From: Fragilaria crotonensis
Lineage: Eukaryota; Bacillariophyta; Fragilariophyceae; Fragilariales; Fragilariaceae
Reading direction: 5' to 3'
Assembly: GCA_022925895.1 (NCBI GenBank)
Contig: JAKSYS010000566.1
Span: 1 to 41,674 of the forward strand
DNA: 41,674 nucleotides
The stretch's first letter is position 1; the number at the start of each line of letters is the position of its first letter. The notes beneath the pieces were generated by a model, which worked only from the letters and a program-made list of their open reading frames with translations, made no database searches and was not told the DNA's origin. Made by a program: the position numbers and the translations under genes. Below, piece after piece: positions 19,551-29,465 of the stretch.

Positions 19551-21137
19551 TTAGGGGAAGCAATTCGTTGACGAATCCGACAGTGGCGGGAACAAAAGGA
19601 CCCGTCCGCGATCAAATGGTTTATACCTGGCAAGTACCGAGAAGGGTAATGGACATGGACCCGCAAGTAGATTGCAATCAACCCCGAAGTGTCGGTGACA
19701 TTCGTTGGCCTCGCCCAGCCATTCGCCAATGGGTGGTCTGCCAAGCAGCAGCAAGGTGACTAGTTTTGGAATCAACGTACTCGGCAACAAGAAATCACGC
19801 CGGACCACCATGCAAGAGCTAAGCTGCGGAGCAACAATCAATGCTGTCTTGGCTGGCATCTCGAATCCGAGGCAAGGGGGGCAATCGCGTGACGTTGGAT
19901 CGTCGTCAAGAAGCGGAAGGAAGAATGGAGCAACATCATCAACGAGTCCAGCCGATTCCCTTAGGTACGTAGCAGTGGCAAGCGCCAGTTGATTGCCACA
20001 GGGCCTGATGACATCAAAGTATTCTGTAACACCAGCACTACGTCCACTGCGTTCAGGCGACTGAAGAGCCTCACGGATGTCATTGGCGAGCCTGCTACGC
20101 GAATCAGCACCATCACAATCAAGGTGGGCAGACAGGGTTTTTTCATGCATGGCAACTGTGTTGTCAACCAGCACAGTAAGCAGGTCAGACTCGGTAGTAT
20201 TGGTAACACGGAAAGATTGCTTGTTGGCGGTAACAAACAAGATTGTTTCAAGACTGGTGGCATCAGCGGGGAAAATGACAGCGACAGTAGTGTCGGGACT
20301 CGTGGCATTGCCATCCATATCGCCGTCAGAGAAGGTGCTGACTCCTTGCTGGACCACGAGATGAGCATCAACATCAATTGCAACTTCGTAGTTGTGGGCA
20401 GTTCCAGGAAAGTTGAGGCGGCGGTCCTGAAGTACTACCACAGTTTGACCTGGCCTAGAGGTATCAGCATGCTGTGTCGTGTTTCCTTCTAAATGTTGCA
20501 GCTGAGTTCTTGAAACACCGGTCTTAGGTTTGTCAGTTGCAACAGTGATGAGCAATTTAGATCCGACGTCACGGCTGCTGCGCTGTGCACTGTCGGATGC
20601 TGAGTTCCGAACTTGAACGATTGGTGGGCATCGTTGTTTGTTCTTGGTGGTGGGAATTACTCGTCGAGTTACATCATGGGATAAATCTGAGCGGCGATGG
20701 TGACGCGGACAATCATTACCATGCAACAAGAAGCTGATGAAAAGGGGTACTTCACAGTGGCGATCGTGTTCATGACAGTGGATAGTCTGAAGAATGAGTC
20801 GCTGAAGTGCTAGCTTTGTCATCGCAAGACATTCACCTGTGGCCAAAATAGGGTGATTTATGTCATATCCAGCAGACATAAGGTGCGCAAAAGATGGCAT
20901 ATCCATCCACACGGTGTCCTCAAGTAGCTGTATGACATAGCTATGCAACACCTGGAGGTAGTTCTCAACAAGGGTGAAGGTCTTGTTGTTGAACAGCTCG
21001 ATGAGAGGGATCTCCACCAACGGGCAGTCAACAATGTCGGCCATGAGGACAATCACCACGTCTTCAGCGAGAAACGAAAACTCCCCAGAGGCCGACATGG
21101 CATTCATCTCAGTGAAGGATAATCCTTCTCTAGCCAT
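19551..21137 (-). CDS. orphan ORF of element C with a Gag-like N-terminus
   Basis: The ORF has 528 residues, with its ATG at 21137, about 20 bases inside the PBS. Residues about 37-140 share order and motifs with the N-terminus of element D gag: D-C-P-L-V-E-I-P-L, L-L-E-D-T-V-W, A-L-Q-R-L-I-L-Q and V-P-L-F-I-S-F-L-L-H-G. The remaining 390 residues have no zinc knuckle, no D-S/T-G protease, no integrase and no RT motif that I can see. There are hydrophobic-beta stretches (FPGTAHNYEVAIDVDAHLVV) and a late C-P-P-C-L-G-F-E word. It is fully open in a recent element, which argues for selection or youth. It may be a Gag-like packaging protein with a new C-terminal domain; function unknown. Confidence 0.7.
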   Translation of the reverse strand: MAREGLSFTEMNAMSASGEFSFLAEDVVIVLMADIVDCPLVEIPLIELFNNKTFTLVENYLQVLHSYVIQLLEDTVWMDMPSFAHLMSAGYDINHPILATGECLAMTKLALQRLILQTIHCHEHDRHCEVPLFISFLLHGNDCPRHHRRSDLSHDVTRRVIPTTKNKQRCPPIVQVRNSASDSAQRSSRDVGSKLLITVATDKPKTGVSRTQLQHLEGNTTQHADTSRPGQTVVVLQDRRLNFPGTAHNYEVAIDVDAHLVVQQGVSTFSDGDMDGNATSPDTTVAVIFPADATSLETILFVTANKQSFRVTNTTESDLLTVLVDNTVAMHEKTLSAHLDCDGADSRSRLANDIREALQSPERSGRSAGVTEYFDVIRPCGNQLALATATYLRESAGLVDDVAPFFLPLLDDDPTSRDCPPCLGFEMPAKTALIVAPQLSSCMVVRRDFLLPSTLIPKLVTLLLLGRPPIGEWLGEANECHRHFGVDCNLLAGPCPLPFSVLARYKPFDRGRVLLFPPLSDSSTNCFP

Positions 21138-21157
21138 AAGAATTAGTACTCGTCGTA

Positions 21158-21172
21158 CTTGGGCTCATAACC
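21158..21172 (-). other. primer-binding site of element C
   Basis: The minus strand reads GGTTATGAGCCCAAG directly after the 5' LTR, the same half-initiator-tRNA site as in element D. Confidence 0.75.
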
Positions 21173-22277
21173 TGTGACGACACCGGTCGAAAGCGATTCT
21201 CTCGCACGCAGGAATGAGAAACGCAATGTGAGGTCCACAGACGCCGGGGAGCTGCCGTATCTTTGGCTCCGATCAAATCAGGTGAATCACGATGATCGGT
21301 CGGTTATCCAGCGGAAGTAGATGTGGACTATCACGGGTTTCGAGTGATGTCAGTTGTATTGCAGTATGTATCGTCAATAGCCGGTCGCCTCTTCACCCTT
21401 ACGATCGCTGAGACCGGCAAGAATGCAGTTGAGGCTGTAATGGCTATATTAGAAGAAGTTGTGACCGGAGTGGTGAGATCCACTCCTTTTAGACTACTGT
21501 AGTTGGGTCAGTGATGTCATGCAACAGTACCATATAGATACAGTACACCAATAGATACAGTAGAATGCACCATACTGTATCAAGAGCTTGCTCGGGAAAA
21601 GCACATGGGAAAGATGCACTGACACACTCCCCCATTGTCAGGATCAAAGAGACTGGGCAATGAGCAACAGGAGTGCATCAAGCAACAGGAAATTGACTTA
21701 GGTGATGGTGTCCGGCGCGCGGAGGCGTGGCAACTTGAATCTGACTGAGGCTGGGATCTCTTGACAACTCACTCGACAATTCACCTTGCTCCAATGTTGC
21801 TCCAATGCGTCAACTAGACCTGCAGTTTGGACTTGTCCTTGGCACTCACAGGACAGTAAGAAGAGACAAGAGGCAACACACGTCAAGCGAGATGGAGCCG
21901 AAGGCGTGACGATGTGCTCTTGGTGGAACTTTGCTATGTCCGCCGCGGGCGCTGCACTCTTCTATCGACCGATGTAACGAACTCATACTTCGTGATGTTG
22001 ACCTTGCGCGTCGCAGTGATGACGCGGAGAACCATGTTGGCAACGGAAGCCATAATCTTGGACTTCTGATGGGCCCAAACGATTACTGCATATTGGGGAT
22101 TTGTCGTAAAAACAGATTGGCCAGTGTTCACGATCGCGCTTGTGGAGAAGTCATCCTGTTCATTCCCATTTATTGCAAAGTACCATCCAAGGCAATGTCC
22201 TTCTTCTTGTGATAAAAGGTGCAGTACTGTCGGAGAAAATGATAGTACCCGGTGTACCAGCACTGAATGCACTGATA
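21173..22277 (-). repeat. 5' LTR of element C
   Basis: Nearly identical to 16725-17832. Differences I saw include one A less in the GGGAAAAG run, an A/C change, small indels in a GC run, a G/A change and a T/C change. It ends GCACTGATA at 22277 before the target duplication. Confidence 0.85.
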
Positions 22278-22282
22278 GACAG

Positions 22283-22578
22283 TATAATTAGCTACTTGTC
22301 AAGACCGACAAGATATGAAATGGTGTTTATGTTACCTCATCCAATGAGGTGAATTCAACTTGATATGATCTACCTGACATATCTCTTGAGCCATTTCAAA
22401 GCTCACTTTATTTTGCTACATTTTAGTTTATAATCTTAGGACCTACTATTTGTGAAAGGCTCTCCCAAGCACTTACTGTTAGTGTAGAGAAAACCTTCGC
22501 GAATCTACTGTCCTACGGTACGGTACCGAATACTAGTAGCTACGATTAGAGTACAGCCTCCGGCAGCGACTCTCAAGT
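22283..22578 (+). repeat. 5' LTR of element B, second part
   Basis: TATAATTAGCTACTTG to CTCTCAAGT looks identical to 29165-29460. Together with 16613-16724 it rebuilds the length of the 3' LTR. Confidence 0.9.
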
Positions 22579-22852
22579 GGTTATTTTGCCCAAATTATAG
22601 GCTAACACCCTAACGCTTCTTCAAGCCAACTCCTTCCCAAGGACCACTAGAGCTTTACCAAAGCTCTCCGATCCAACGAAGTACTCGATAGTACTCGTCG
22701 CTCTCCGCTGCAGCCCAGTCAACTCCGTTCGACTGCCAATCTAAGTCTCCGACTACTCTACTACCGTCGACCTAGCGACGCACGTTCTCCAACGTCAACA
22801 CTCCGTGTTCATTGCTCCCAGCACCCCAAGACACGCACCGCGTTAGTCTAAG
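22579..22852 (+). other. element B leader with PBS-like site
   Basis: GGTTATTTTGCCC abuts the LTR. It resembles the GGTTATGAGCCC site of C and D only in its first six bases, so the primer is uncertain. The rest is untranslated leader, C-rich, up to the gag ATG at 22853. Confidence 0.5.
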
Positions 22853-24793
22853 ATGGCGTCTCCGACTCCTACTGGTGACCCCGTCACCACCACGTCTCCG
22901 ACACCTGTCAGTGACCCAGTCACCTCCGACAGACCCGTAAAGCCTATTATGGGTAACGTCGTCTCGCTCTCCAAGGACGACTGGTCCGCATGGACCGGAG
23001 GGAAGCCACTCGCCGGCTGGATCGGTCTTGATCCAAGCGCCAGCGACGAGCTCACTTCCCCGAATCAACTCCGACCCGTCCACGCTGGTGCTTCGCAGAA
23101 AGGTTACAACTACCGCCGCACTGGCTTGCCAACACCCTTTTCCCCGACCAGCAGCCTCATTGATTTCCAAAACGCCGTTTGGGATCATCTCACCGACTGT
23201 GGAATGGACAGCATCGCATACCTTCCCGACCCCGAGAATGAGCTGCTGATGACGAACGTCGTCAAAAGCCATTCTCGTTACACTATCCAAACCGCCAAGG
23301 CTCTCAGCGCTGAGCAACTCATGTTGTACGACAAGTACGACAAGAGTAATGATCGCGCTGCCGTCAAGTTTGTGCTCTCGTCGCTCTCACCTGCTCTCAT
23401 GAGCAAAATCCAAGAGAAGACAGAAGACTCGGACTCTTTCCACATTGTTTGGTTGCAACTCATCAAAACCATTCAATCGACGTCCATTGAACGTTTCGAA
23501 GACCTGAAGGCTGCGATTAAGGCCCGCCATCCATCGCAGTACGCTGGCGAGAATCTCGAGCTGCTCGCATCTGATTTCCGCAAGGACGCTCGTGAGTTGA
23601 CGACCGCTGGTCAATACGACCACAACTTGACACTTACGATGCTGAAGACATTCCTCCTTGCCGGCGGATCAGGTAACGAAGACTTTCGCTTTCAGCTGCG
23701 TGCCACGAAGCAAAAGCTTGATCAAGCTCTGCTTGACATTGGCTACAAGGAGAAGTCAGCGGCGCAAGCACACATGGTGAGCGAAAAATTGACTTACCAA
23801 GATGTTTGTCGACAAGCTGAAGACGCATATCGCCTCCAGTACGACAGGAAGGAATGGCCACCGGCCAGTCATGCCACTGACACTCGTGTTCCGTCAGCGA
23901 CGTTTGGAAATGTCGCCCTGCCAGAAGGTTCTGCAATCACGCGAGCTGAAGTTCTAAATCTGATCCAATCTCAGACGCCTCGCCAGGACACGCCGAAGAA
24001 GGGCAATTGTCACAACTGTGGCAAACCAGGTCATTGGTCCAACAAGTGCCCGGACAAAAATAAAAATGGTCGCAAGAATGTCCCTGGAAACGGAACTCCA
24101 ACCAACGCAACTGGAGCTCACAAAACTCAGTCTTGGCGCACGGTACCCCCACCTCCTGGAACTGCGACGTCCAAAAAGGTGAAGGACAAGGCGTTCAATT
24201 GGTGTGAGAAATGCCGTCGTTGGACAACGACGCACACGACCGCTACCCACACAGGACAACGTCGCAACAACGCATCTGCTCCAGCGCCATCAGCTCAAGC
24301 CAATCTCTCAGCGTTCTCTGTCGCTGATCCATCTGTGTGGATGCTCGACTTCGACGACCCAGCCAAGAAATTGCAACCTACGACCGTCGAAGTTATGCGT
24401 ATGTTCCTATTTTCGAAAGCGATGGTTCTATTTGTTTATTCCGTGGTGTTCTGTCTCGTCGTGCCAAAGTTCGCAAACTTGGCACTCCAAGTGCTACGAT
24501 CAACTCCATGGATGTCGTTCTTGAAGTGGGTCTCCGACTCGCTTCGCCAAGTTCTCCGCGAGCAACCAACGTTGCTCCTCTCTCCCGTCCTTTGGCTTGC
24601 ACTCCTGGCTGCTCCCTTTTGGAAGCCGGACGAAGCTCGTCAACAAGAAACGAACGCAAACGCTTCATTCACTCGCAAGCAACGCCGACGCTTCGCGAAA
24701 CTCTTGAAGACTTCACTCAAGCCTCAACGAGAAGCAACGTCACAAGGCTGTGGCTCCTCTCCCCTATCGCCTTCGCAAACGACGTCGTCGTAA
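22853..24793 (+). CDS. gag: Gag polyprotein of element B, with zinc knuckle and hydrophobic tail
   Basis: The ORF has 646 residues; its ATG is the first after the leader and lies about 275 bases past the LTR. The N-terminus is Thr/Pro-rich and a helical capsid-like region follows. At residues 386-399 is a zinc knuckle CHNCGKPGHWSNKC. At about 451 is a second Cys/His cluster, WCEKCRRWTTTHTTATHTG. Residues about 517-537 (MFLFSKAMVLFVYSVVFCLV) and 572-592 (PTLLLSPVLWLALLAAPFWK) look like membrane segments, unusual for Gag. From about residue 622 the frame is out of register. Two near-identical 7-mers (CTCAAGC CTCAACG, 24716-24729) suggest a 7-bp duplication after which pol continues in the next frame. 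Confidence 0.85.
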   Translation: MASPTPTGDPVTTTSPTPVSDPVTSDRPVKPIMGNVVSLSKDDWSAWTGGKPLAGWIGLDPSASDELTSPNQLRPVHAGASQKGYNYRRTGLPTPFSPTSSLIDFQNAVWDHLTDCGMDSIAYLPDPENELLMTNVVKSHSRYTIQTAKALSAEQLMLYDKYDKSNDRAAVKFVLSSLSPALMSKIQEKTEDSDSFHIVWLQLIKTIQSTSIERFEDLKAAIKARHPSQYAGENLELLASDFRKDARELTTAGQYDHNLTLTMLKTFLLAGGSGNEDFRFQLRATKQKLDQALLDIGYKEKSAAQAHMVSEKLTYQDVCRQAEDAYRLQYDRKEWPPASHATDTRVPSATFGNVALPEGSAITRAEVLNLIQSQTPRQDTPKKGNCHNCGKPGHWSNKCPDKNKNGRKNVPGNGTPTNATGAHKTQSWRTVPPPPGTATSKKVKDKAFNWCEKCRRWTTTHTTATHTGQRRNNASAPAPSAQANLSAFSVADPSVWMLDFDDPAKKLQPTTVEVMRMFLFSKAMVLFVYSVVFCLVVPKFANLALQVLRSTPWMSFLKWVSDSLRQVLREQPTLLLSPVLWLALLAAPFWKPDEARQQETNANASFTRKQRRRFAKLLKTSLKPQREATSQGCGSSPLSPSQTTSS

Positions 24794-25984
24794 CGCACCC
24801 AGCGCACCAACTCTTGAAACGCAGGCGAGTCTTCGCAACCTCGACGAACTGAAAACCCGAACGTTGCTACTCCAACGTCGGACGCAACGCCTTCGCACGC
24901 ATCGCTCTCCATATGCGACGAATACATTCAACAAGGGAGGAATCGGAACCTTCGATCGTCGCTCGCACACTCAACGTAAGAAGCCAGCACACCGACCGAA
25001 ATACCATCCCGTCCCTGCCGACGGCGCCCCTGATGCGTTCGTCCCTGCACCATGGACGACGCAGCAACGCAACGCCGCCAACAAGATCATCTCCCACGTC
25101 AACCTCGCTTGCACCGCCACGCTTCGAATGGCATTGCAAGCGCCAGCACGAATGCGAAATGCTCTTGGAAGTGCGACGAACAGTGCTCCCATCATCTGGG
25201 ATTCTGGCGCGAGCATCTCTATTTCGCCCGACCCTGAAGACTTTCAAGGCACGATGCGAAGCCCCGGCACTATTACCCAACTCAAGGGAATAGCCCGCGG
25301 ACTTCAAATCAAGGGTCAAGGCGAAGTCACTTGGGCAGTTCACGACACGAATGGAAACCTGCGAATGATCAAGGTTCCCGCTTTCTACGTACCCGGCATC
25401 AAAGTTCGTCTCCTCTCGACCACAAGTCTCCTGCAAACTTATCAAGGCGAGACGATTAAAGTCGAATCGAATCGACTCACTTTGAGCGGCGTTCCTGGCG
25501 ACTCAAGTCGAGGAGCGGTAATGGTGCTCGTGAATCCGCAGAACAACCTGCCGACGTCCGACGCCTTCAATGGTCAGGACCCTTTCAAGGCCGCTGACGC
25601 ACTCGTCGCAACGATCACCGAGGTCCACGAGACAAATCACAACCTCAGCGAAGCCGAAAAAGAGCTCCTACGTTGGCACTATCGCCTCGGCCACATCGGT
25701 TTCAAGAAGATTCAGTTCCTGCTCAGAACTGGTGTTCTAAGCCAGACGGAAGCAAGTCGCCGACTTCACTCCGCAGCCTGCAAATTGACGAACCTTCCGA
25801 AGTGTGCAGCCTGCCAGTATGGTAAGCAGCACAGACGTCCTATCCCTGGTTCAACGCCGTCGACCATCATCCGTGACCGAACGAACATCCTCAAAGCCGA
25901 CAACGTCATTCCCGGGCATCGAATCTCTGTCGATCACTTCATTTGCAGCACGCGAGGACGACTTCTCACCTCCGCTGGAAAAAA
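24716..25984 (+). pseudogene. pol: Protease and integrase N-terminus of element B
   Basis: The frame after the gag junction reads NEKQRHKAVAPLPYRLRKRR. The aspartic protease site is IIWDSGASISIS (D-S-G at 25200-25208). The integrase zinc region is WHYRLGHIGFKK...CAACQYGK (about 25674-25830). The first integrase catalytic Asp lies in GHRISVDHF. The frame is lost in a six-A run at 25980-25985, where the other frame continues K-T-K-A-D-E-M-Y-T-G-G. In a working element gag, protease, integrase and RT would form one polyprotein or use a frameshift. Here the shifts look like mutations or sequence errors. Confidence 0.8.
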
Positions 25985-28956
25985 CCAAAGCCGACGAAAT
26001 GTACACGGGAGGTTGCATCTTCGTGGACCACGCTTCCGGTTTTGTCCATGTCGAACTCCAAGTCAACCTAAATACACACGAGACGTTGAAAGCGAAGGAG
26101 AAGTTTGAACTTACCTGTCGTCAGTTTGGAGTTGTGCCGCAGGAGTATCTGGCTGACAACTCCAAAATCTTCACGTCCGCCGAGTTCACTCGAAACCTTG
26201 CAACGTTTGCACAGATCATGAGGTTTGCCGGTGTTGGTGCACATCACCACAACGGCATCGCGGAAAGAAACATCCGAACAATCATGGCGATCGCTCGCAC
26301 GATGATGCTTCACGCGGCGATTCATTGGCCATCGATCGCGGACGCAACACTTTGGCCCTTGGCCGTCAATCACGCAGTCTTTCTGGTCAACCATGTTCCT
26401 GATCCAAGAACTGGTTTATGTCCCGCCGACCTGTTCACCAAAACACGATGGGAGCAGCGAAAGCTGAACAATCTCCACGTTTGGGGTTGTCCTGTCTACG
26501 TCTTGGACAAGATGATCTCCGACGGCAAGAAGCTGCCACGCTGGACTCCTCGATCAACCCGAACGATTAACATGGGCTTCTCACCGAAGCATGCCATCAC
26601 TGTCCCAATTGTTCTCAACCCTCAAACGGGTTACATCACGCCGCAATTCCACGTCGTCTTCGACGATTGGTTTGCGACTGTTCCGGCCTCCGTCGACGAC
26701 CTTCCGAACTTCAACGCAGACAGTTGGAAACGTATGTTCCGCGACTCGACCTACCAGTACATTCTGGATGACGAGGACCAAGAGCGGTTGATTGTTGAGA
26801 CCGAAAATTTCGAGAGAGAGCAAGACGTACTCTCACAACAGCAACGCATCGCGACCGCCATCGACGCAGCAACTCCACCGTCAGCGCTACCCGTCGAACC
26901 TCCTCCGACAAGAACTCTTGTTGACGCAACGCAACGACAGCTTCCAGTCAACGAGACGACGACGCAACCTCCGGTTCCCTCGACACCATTGTTGACTCCA
27001 AGGGAGAGTCCTCCTCCATCAACTCCAACGGTGGCGCCTCCGCCTCACTTGATTCAGGATCCTCAGCCTCCGACACCGACGCAACTGTTCCAGTCTCCAC
27101 TTCGTCCTGCATCTCATGACATTCCATCCCCTGCCTCAATCGAAACGCAAGATGAGATTGAAGCCGTCACAAGGCAGGCACTCAACGAACAGCAAAGGCA
27201 CTCACCTCGTCGTTCAACTCGCACTCGCAAGGCTCCCGATCGTCTCGGATACGACGGCCAACAAGGGAGAGGTTACTTGTTTACAATGGATGACATCATC
27301 TTCGATTGGCTCCTCACCGAAGCTATTGAAGACAGCAGTGCCATGTCACAAGCGAACAAGGCAAGCGTGAGCGACCCCGACACTTTGACCTTCGAAGAAG
27401 CCATGTTGGACGTTGAGAACATCCAAAATTGGTTGAGGGCTGCAGAGGCCGAAATCAAGTCGTTGGAGAAAAATGGGACTTGGAAAGAAGTACCAACTGC
27501 TGCCGATGCGAAATCACGAATCCTGCCAGGTACTTGGGTTTTTCGGCGTAAGCGCACGCCTGACGGTGCCATAAGCAAGTACAAGGCAAGGTACTGCGTA
27601 CGAGGTGACTTGCAAGAAACTGAGCAAGAAACGTTTGCCCCAGTCGTGGCTTGGAGCACGGTACGGTTGTTTCTGGTACTGTCACTCACACTTGCTTGGC
27701 AAACTTGCACTATCGATTTCAGCAGTGCATTTGTACAGGCCCCACTCACCGATCCAGTATGGATTCACTTGCCTCGAGGCTTTCGTTCCGAACGTGGGTC
27801 ATCTACGTGTCTGCAACTCTTGAAAAGTCTCTACGGTTTGAGTGTCGCACCGCGACTCTGGTATGAACATCTGTCCGATGCACTGCGCGACGAAGGGTTC
27901 AAGAGCTGTGCTAATGACCCGTGTCTTCTTTACAAGGACACTATCATGGTGGTTATCTACGTTGACGATTTGGGCATCGCTTATTCAAATCCACGCGATC
28001 TCGACGAATTATTTGCGAATCTCGATGCCAAAGGTTTCAGCTTCACGAAGGAAGGAACCTTCACTGATTTCTTGGGCATCAACTTCGTTAAGGATCCCAA
28101 GAATGGCACTCTGACGCTCACACAGAAAGGCCTAATTCAGAAGATTCAAGAGGCGACAGGGATGAAGATGAGCAACAGCAATTGGACTCCCGCTGGACAA
28201 GCCGCTTTGGGAATCGACCCCGATGGTCCTCCGATGCAAGAGTCTTGGAGCTATCGCTCCGTGGTTGGGATGCTCCTTTACCTTTCGACGAACACTCGCC
28301 CCGATATCGCGTTCGCAGTCAGTCAGGTTGCTCGATTCTCTCACAACCCGAAGAAGAGTCACGCCTCCGCAATCAAGACGATCGTTCGTTATCTCCAAAG
28401 GACGTACGATAAGGGCATGATCGTCAAGCCAACCGGCGATCTCACTTTGGACTGTTATGTGGACGCAGACTTCGCAGGATTGCATCGTCGCGACCCCGAC
28501 TCCTCGCCAAGCTCCGCAAAGTCGAGGACAGGTTATATCATTACTCTCGGAGGGTGCCCGATCCTTTGGAAATCGCATCTCCAGTCCGAAATATCTCTGT
28601 CGACGCTCGAAGCTGAGTACTCCGCGCTCAGCTCTGCCATGCGAACGCTCCTTCCATTGCGGGCCATGCTCATTGAACTCATTAATGGCTTGCAACTTCC
28701 TGATACCCTCACGTCCACCGTTAAGTGTCGTGTGTTCGAAGACAACAATGGCGCACTTCTTTTGGCAACCAACCAAAGAATTACCAATCGAACGAAGTAC
28801 TTTCAGGTCAAATGGCATTTCTTTTGGGCACACGTTCGCGACGGCACCATCGCAATCATCAAAGTCGATACTCAGGAACAGTGGGCTGACATGCTCACCA
28901 AAGGCCTGAATCGCGAAAGCTTCGAACGAGTTCGCCGACTTGTTCAAGGATGGTGA
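25985..28956 (+). CDS. pol: Integrase core, RT and RNase H of element B
   Basis: A long open frame contains the integrase second Asp (LADNSKIFTS), the GVGAHHHNGIAERNIRT segment with the catalytic Glu, and a Pro/Thr-rich linker (about 26870-27120). The RT motifs are KARYCVRGD, TIDFSSAFVQAPLTDPVWIH, LLKSLYGLSVAPRLWYE and the catalytic box VIYVDDLGIAYS (YVDD at 27958-27969). RNase H follows with CYVDADFAG, LSTLEAEYSAL and FEDNNGALLL, ending WADMLTKGLNRESF. All catalytic residues I can check are present. The frame upstream of 25985 is another one, so translation from gag would need two frame changes. Confidence 0.9.
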
Positions 28957-29045
28957 TCCACCCACCAACCCTGTGCTCTTGTTTGGACTGCATCCGTGTT
29001 CAACTCGTATCTATTGCATATTAATCATTGTCTGCTTCCATGAAT

Positions 29046-29054
29046 GAAAGGGAG
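29046..29054 (+). other. polypurine tract of element B
   Basis: GAAAGGGAG directly precedes the 3' LTR start AGTTGAAAC. It differs from the ATGGGGGAG tract of the other lineage. Confidence 0.65.
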
Positions 29055-29460
29055 AGTTGAAACTGATGACTTTAACGACCGTACTGTGCTGCTCCGCAGC
29101 GTACGTCATCGTACTGTGGTCATACATGTGAAACAGAACAATGCACGATTCTAAATGTGGACGGTATAATTAGCTACTTGTCAAGACCGACAAGATATGA
29201 AATGGTGTTTATGTTACCTCATCCAATGAGGTGAATTCAACTTGATATGATCTACCTGACATATCTCTTGAGCCATTTCAAAGCTCACTTTATTTTGCTA
29301 CATTTTAGTTTATAATCTTAGGACCTACTATTTGTGAAAGGCTCTCCCAAGCACTTACTGTTAGTGTAGAGAAAACCTTCGCGAATCTACTGTCCTACGG
29401 TACGGTACCGAATACTAGTAGCTACGATTAGAGTACAGCCTCCGGCAGCGACTCTCAAGT
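29055..29460 (+). repeat. 3' LTR of element B
   Basis: It is 406 bp, starts AGTTGAAACTG and ends CTCTCAAGT. The ends AGTTGA and TCAAGT are nearly inverted, in place of the usual TG...CA. Target duplication TACAG follows at 29461-29465. Confidence 0.85.
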
Positions 29461-29465
29461 TACAG

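Larger units (their letters stand above)
16725..22277 (-). mobile_element. element C: non-autonomous LTR retrotransposon with an orphan ORF
   Basis: Direct repeats of about 1.1 kb (16725-17832 and 21173-22277) flank a 3.3 kb interior. On the minus strand the 5' LTR is the right copy, followed by a half-tRNA PBS (21172-21158), one 529-codon ORF (21137-19551), a long 3' untranslated part with polypurine tracts, and the 3' LTR. There is no protease, integrase, RT or RNase H, so it must borrow enzymes from a Copia relative. Flanking GACGG (16720-16724) and GACAG (22278-22282) fit a 5-bp target duplication with one change. The two LTR copies differ at only about six sites, so the insertion is young. 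Confidence 0.85.
16613..29460 (+). mobile_element. Copia element B, nearly complete, with element C nested in its 5' LTR
   Basis: A plus-strand element has 5' LTR (16613-16724 plus 22283-22578), PBS-like site, gag, protease, integrase, RT, RNase H, polypurine tract and 3' LTR (29055-29460). TACAG flanks both ends (16608-16612 and 29461-29465). By eye the two LTRs differ only by one substitution and a 2-bp indel in about 407 bp, so insertion was recent. The 5' LTR is interrupted by element C at 16725-22277. Its pol is of a different lineage from E/A, with the usual YVDD box. Confidence 0.9.

Noticed and set aside
24337..24852. 171-codon frame overlapping the end of gag in element B
   Set aside because: The gag frame is continuous here and the pol sense continues in the third frame; this one has no recognisable motif.
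28132..28968. 278-codon open frame antisense to the RNase H region of element B
   Set aside because: It is exactly opposite well-supported RT/RNase H coding sequence and has no motifs; GC-rich codon bias leaves antisense frames open.
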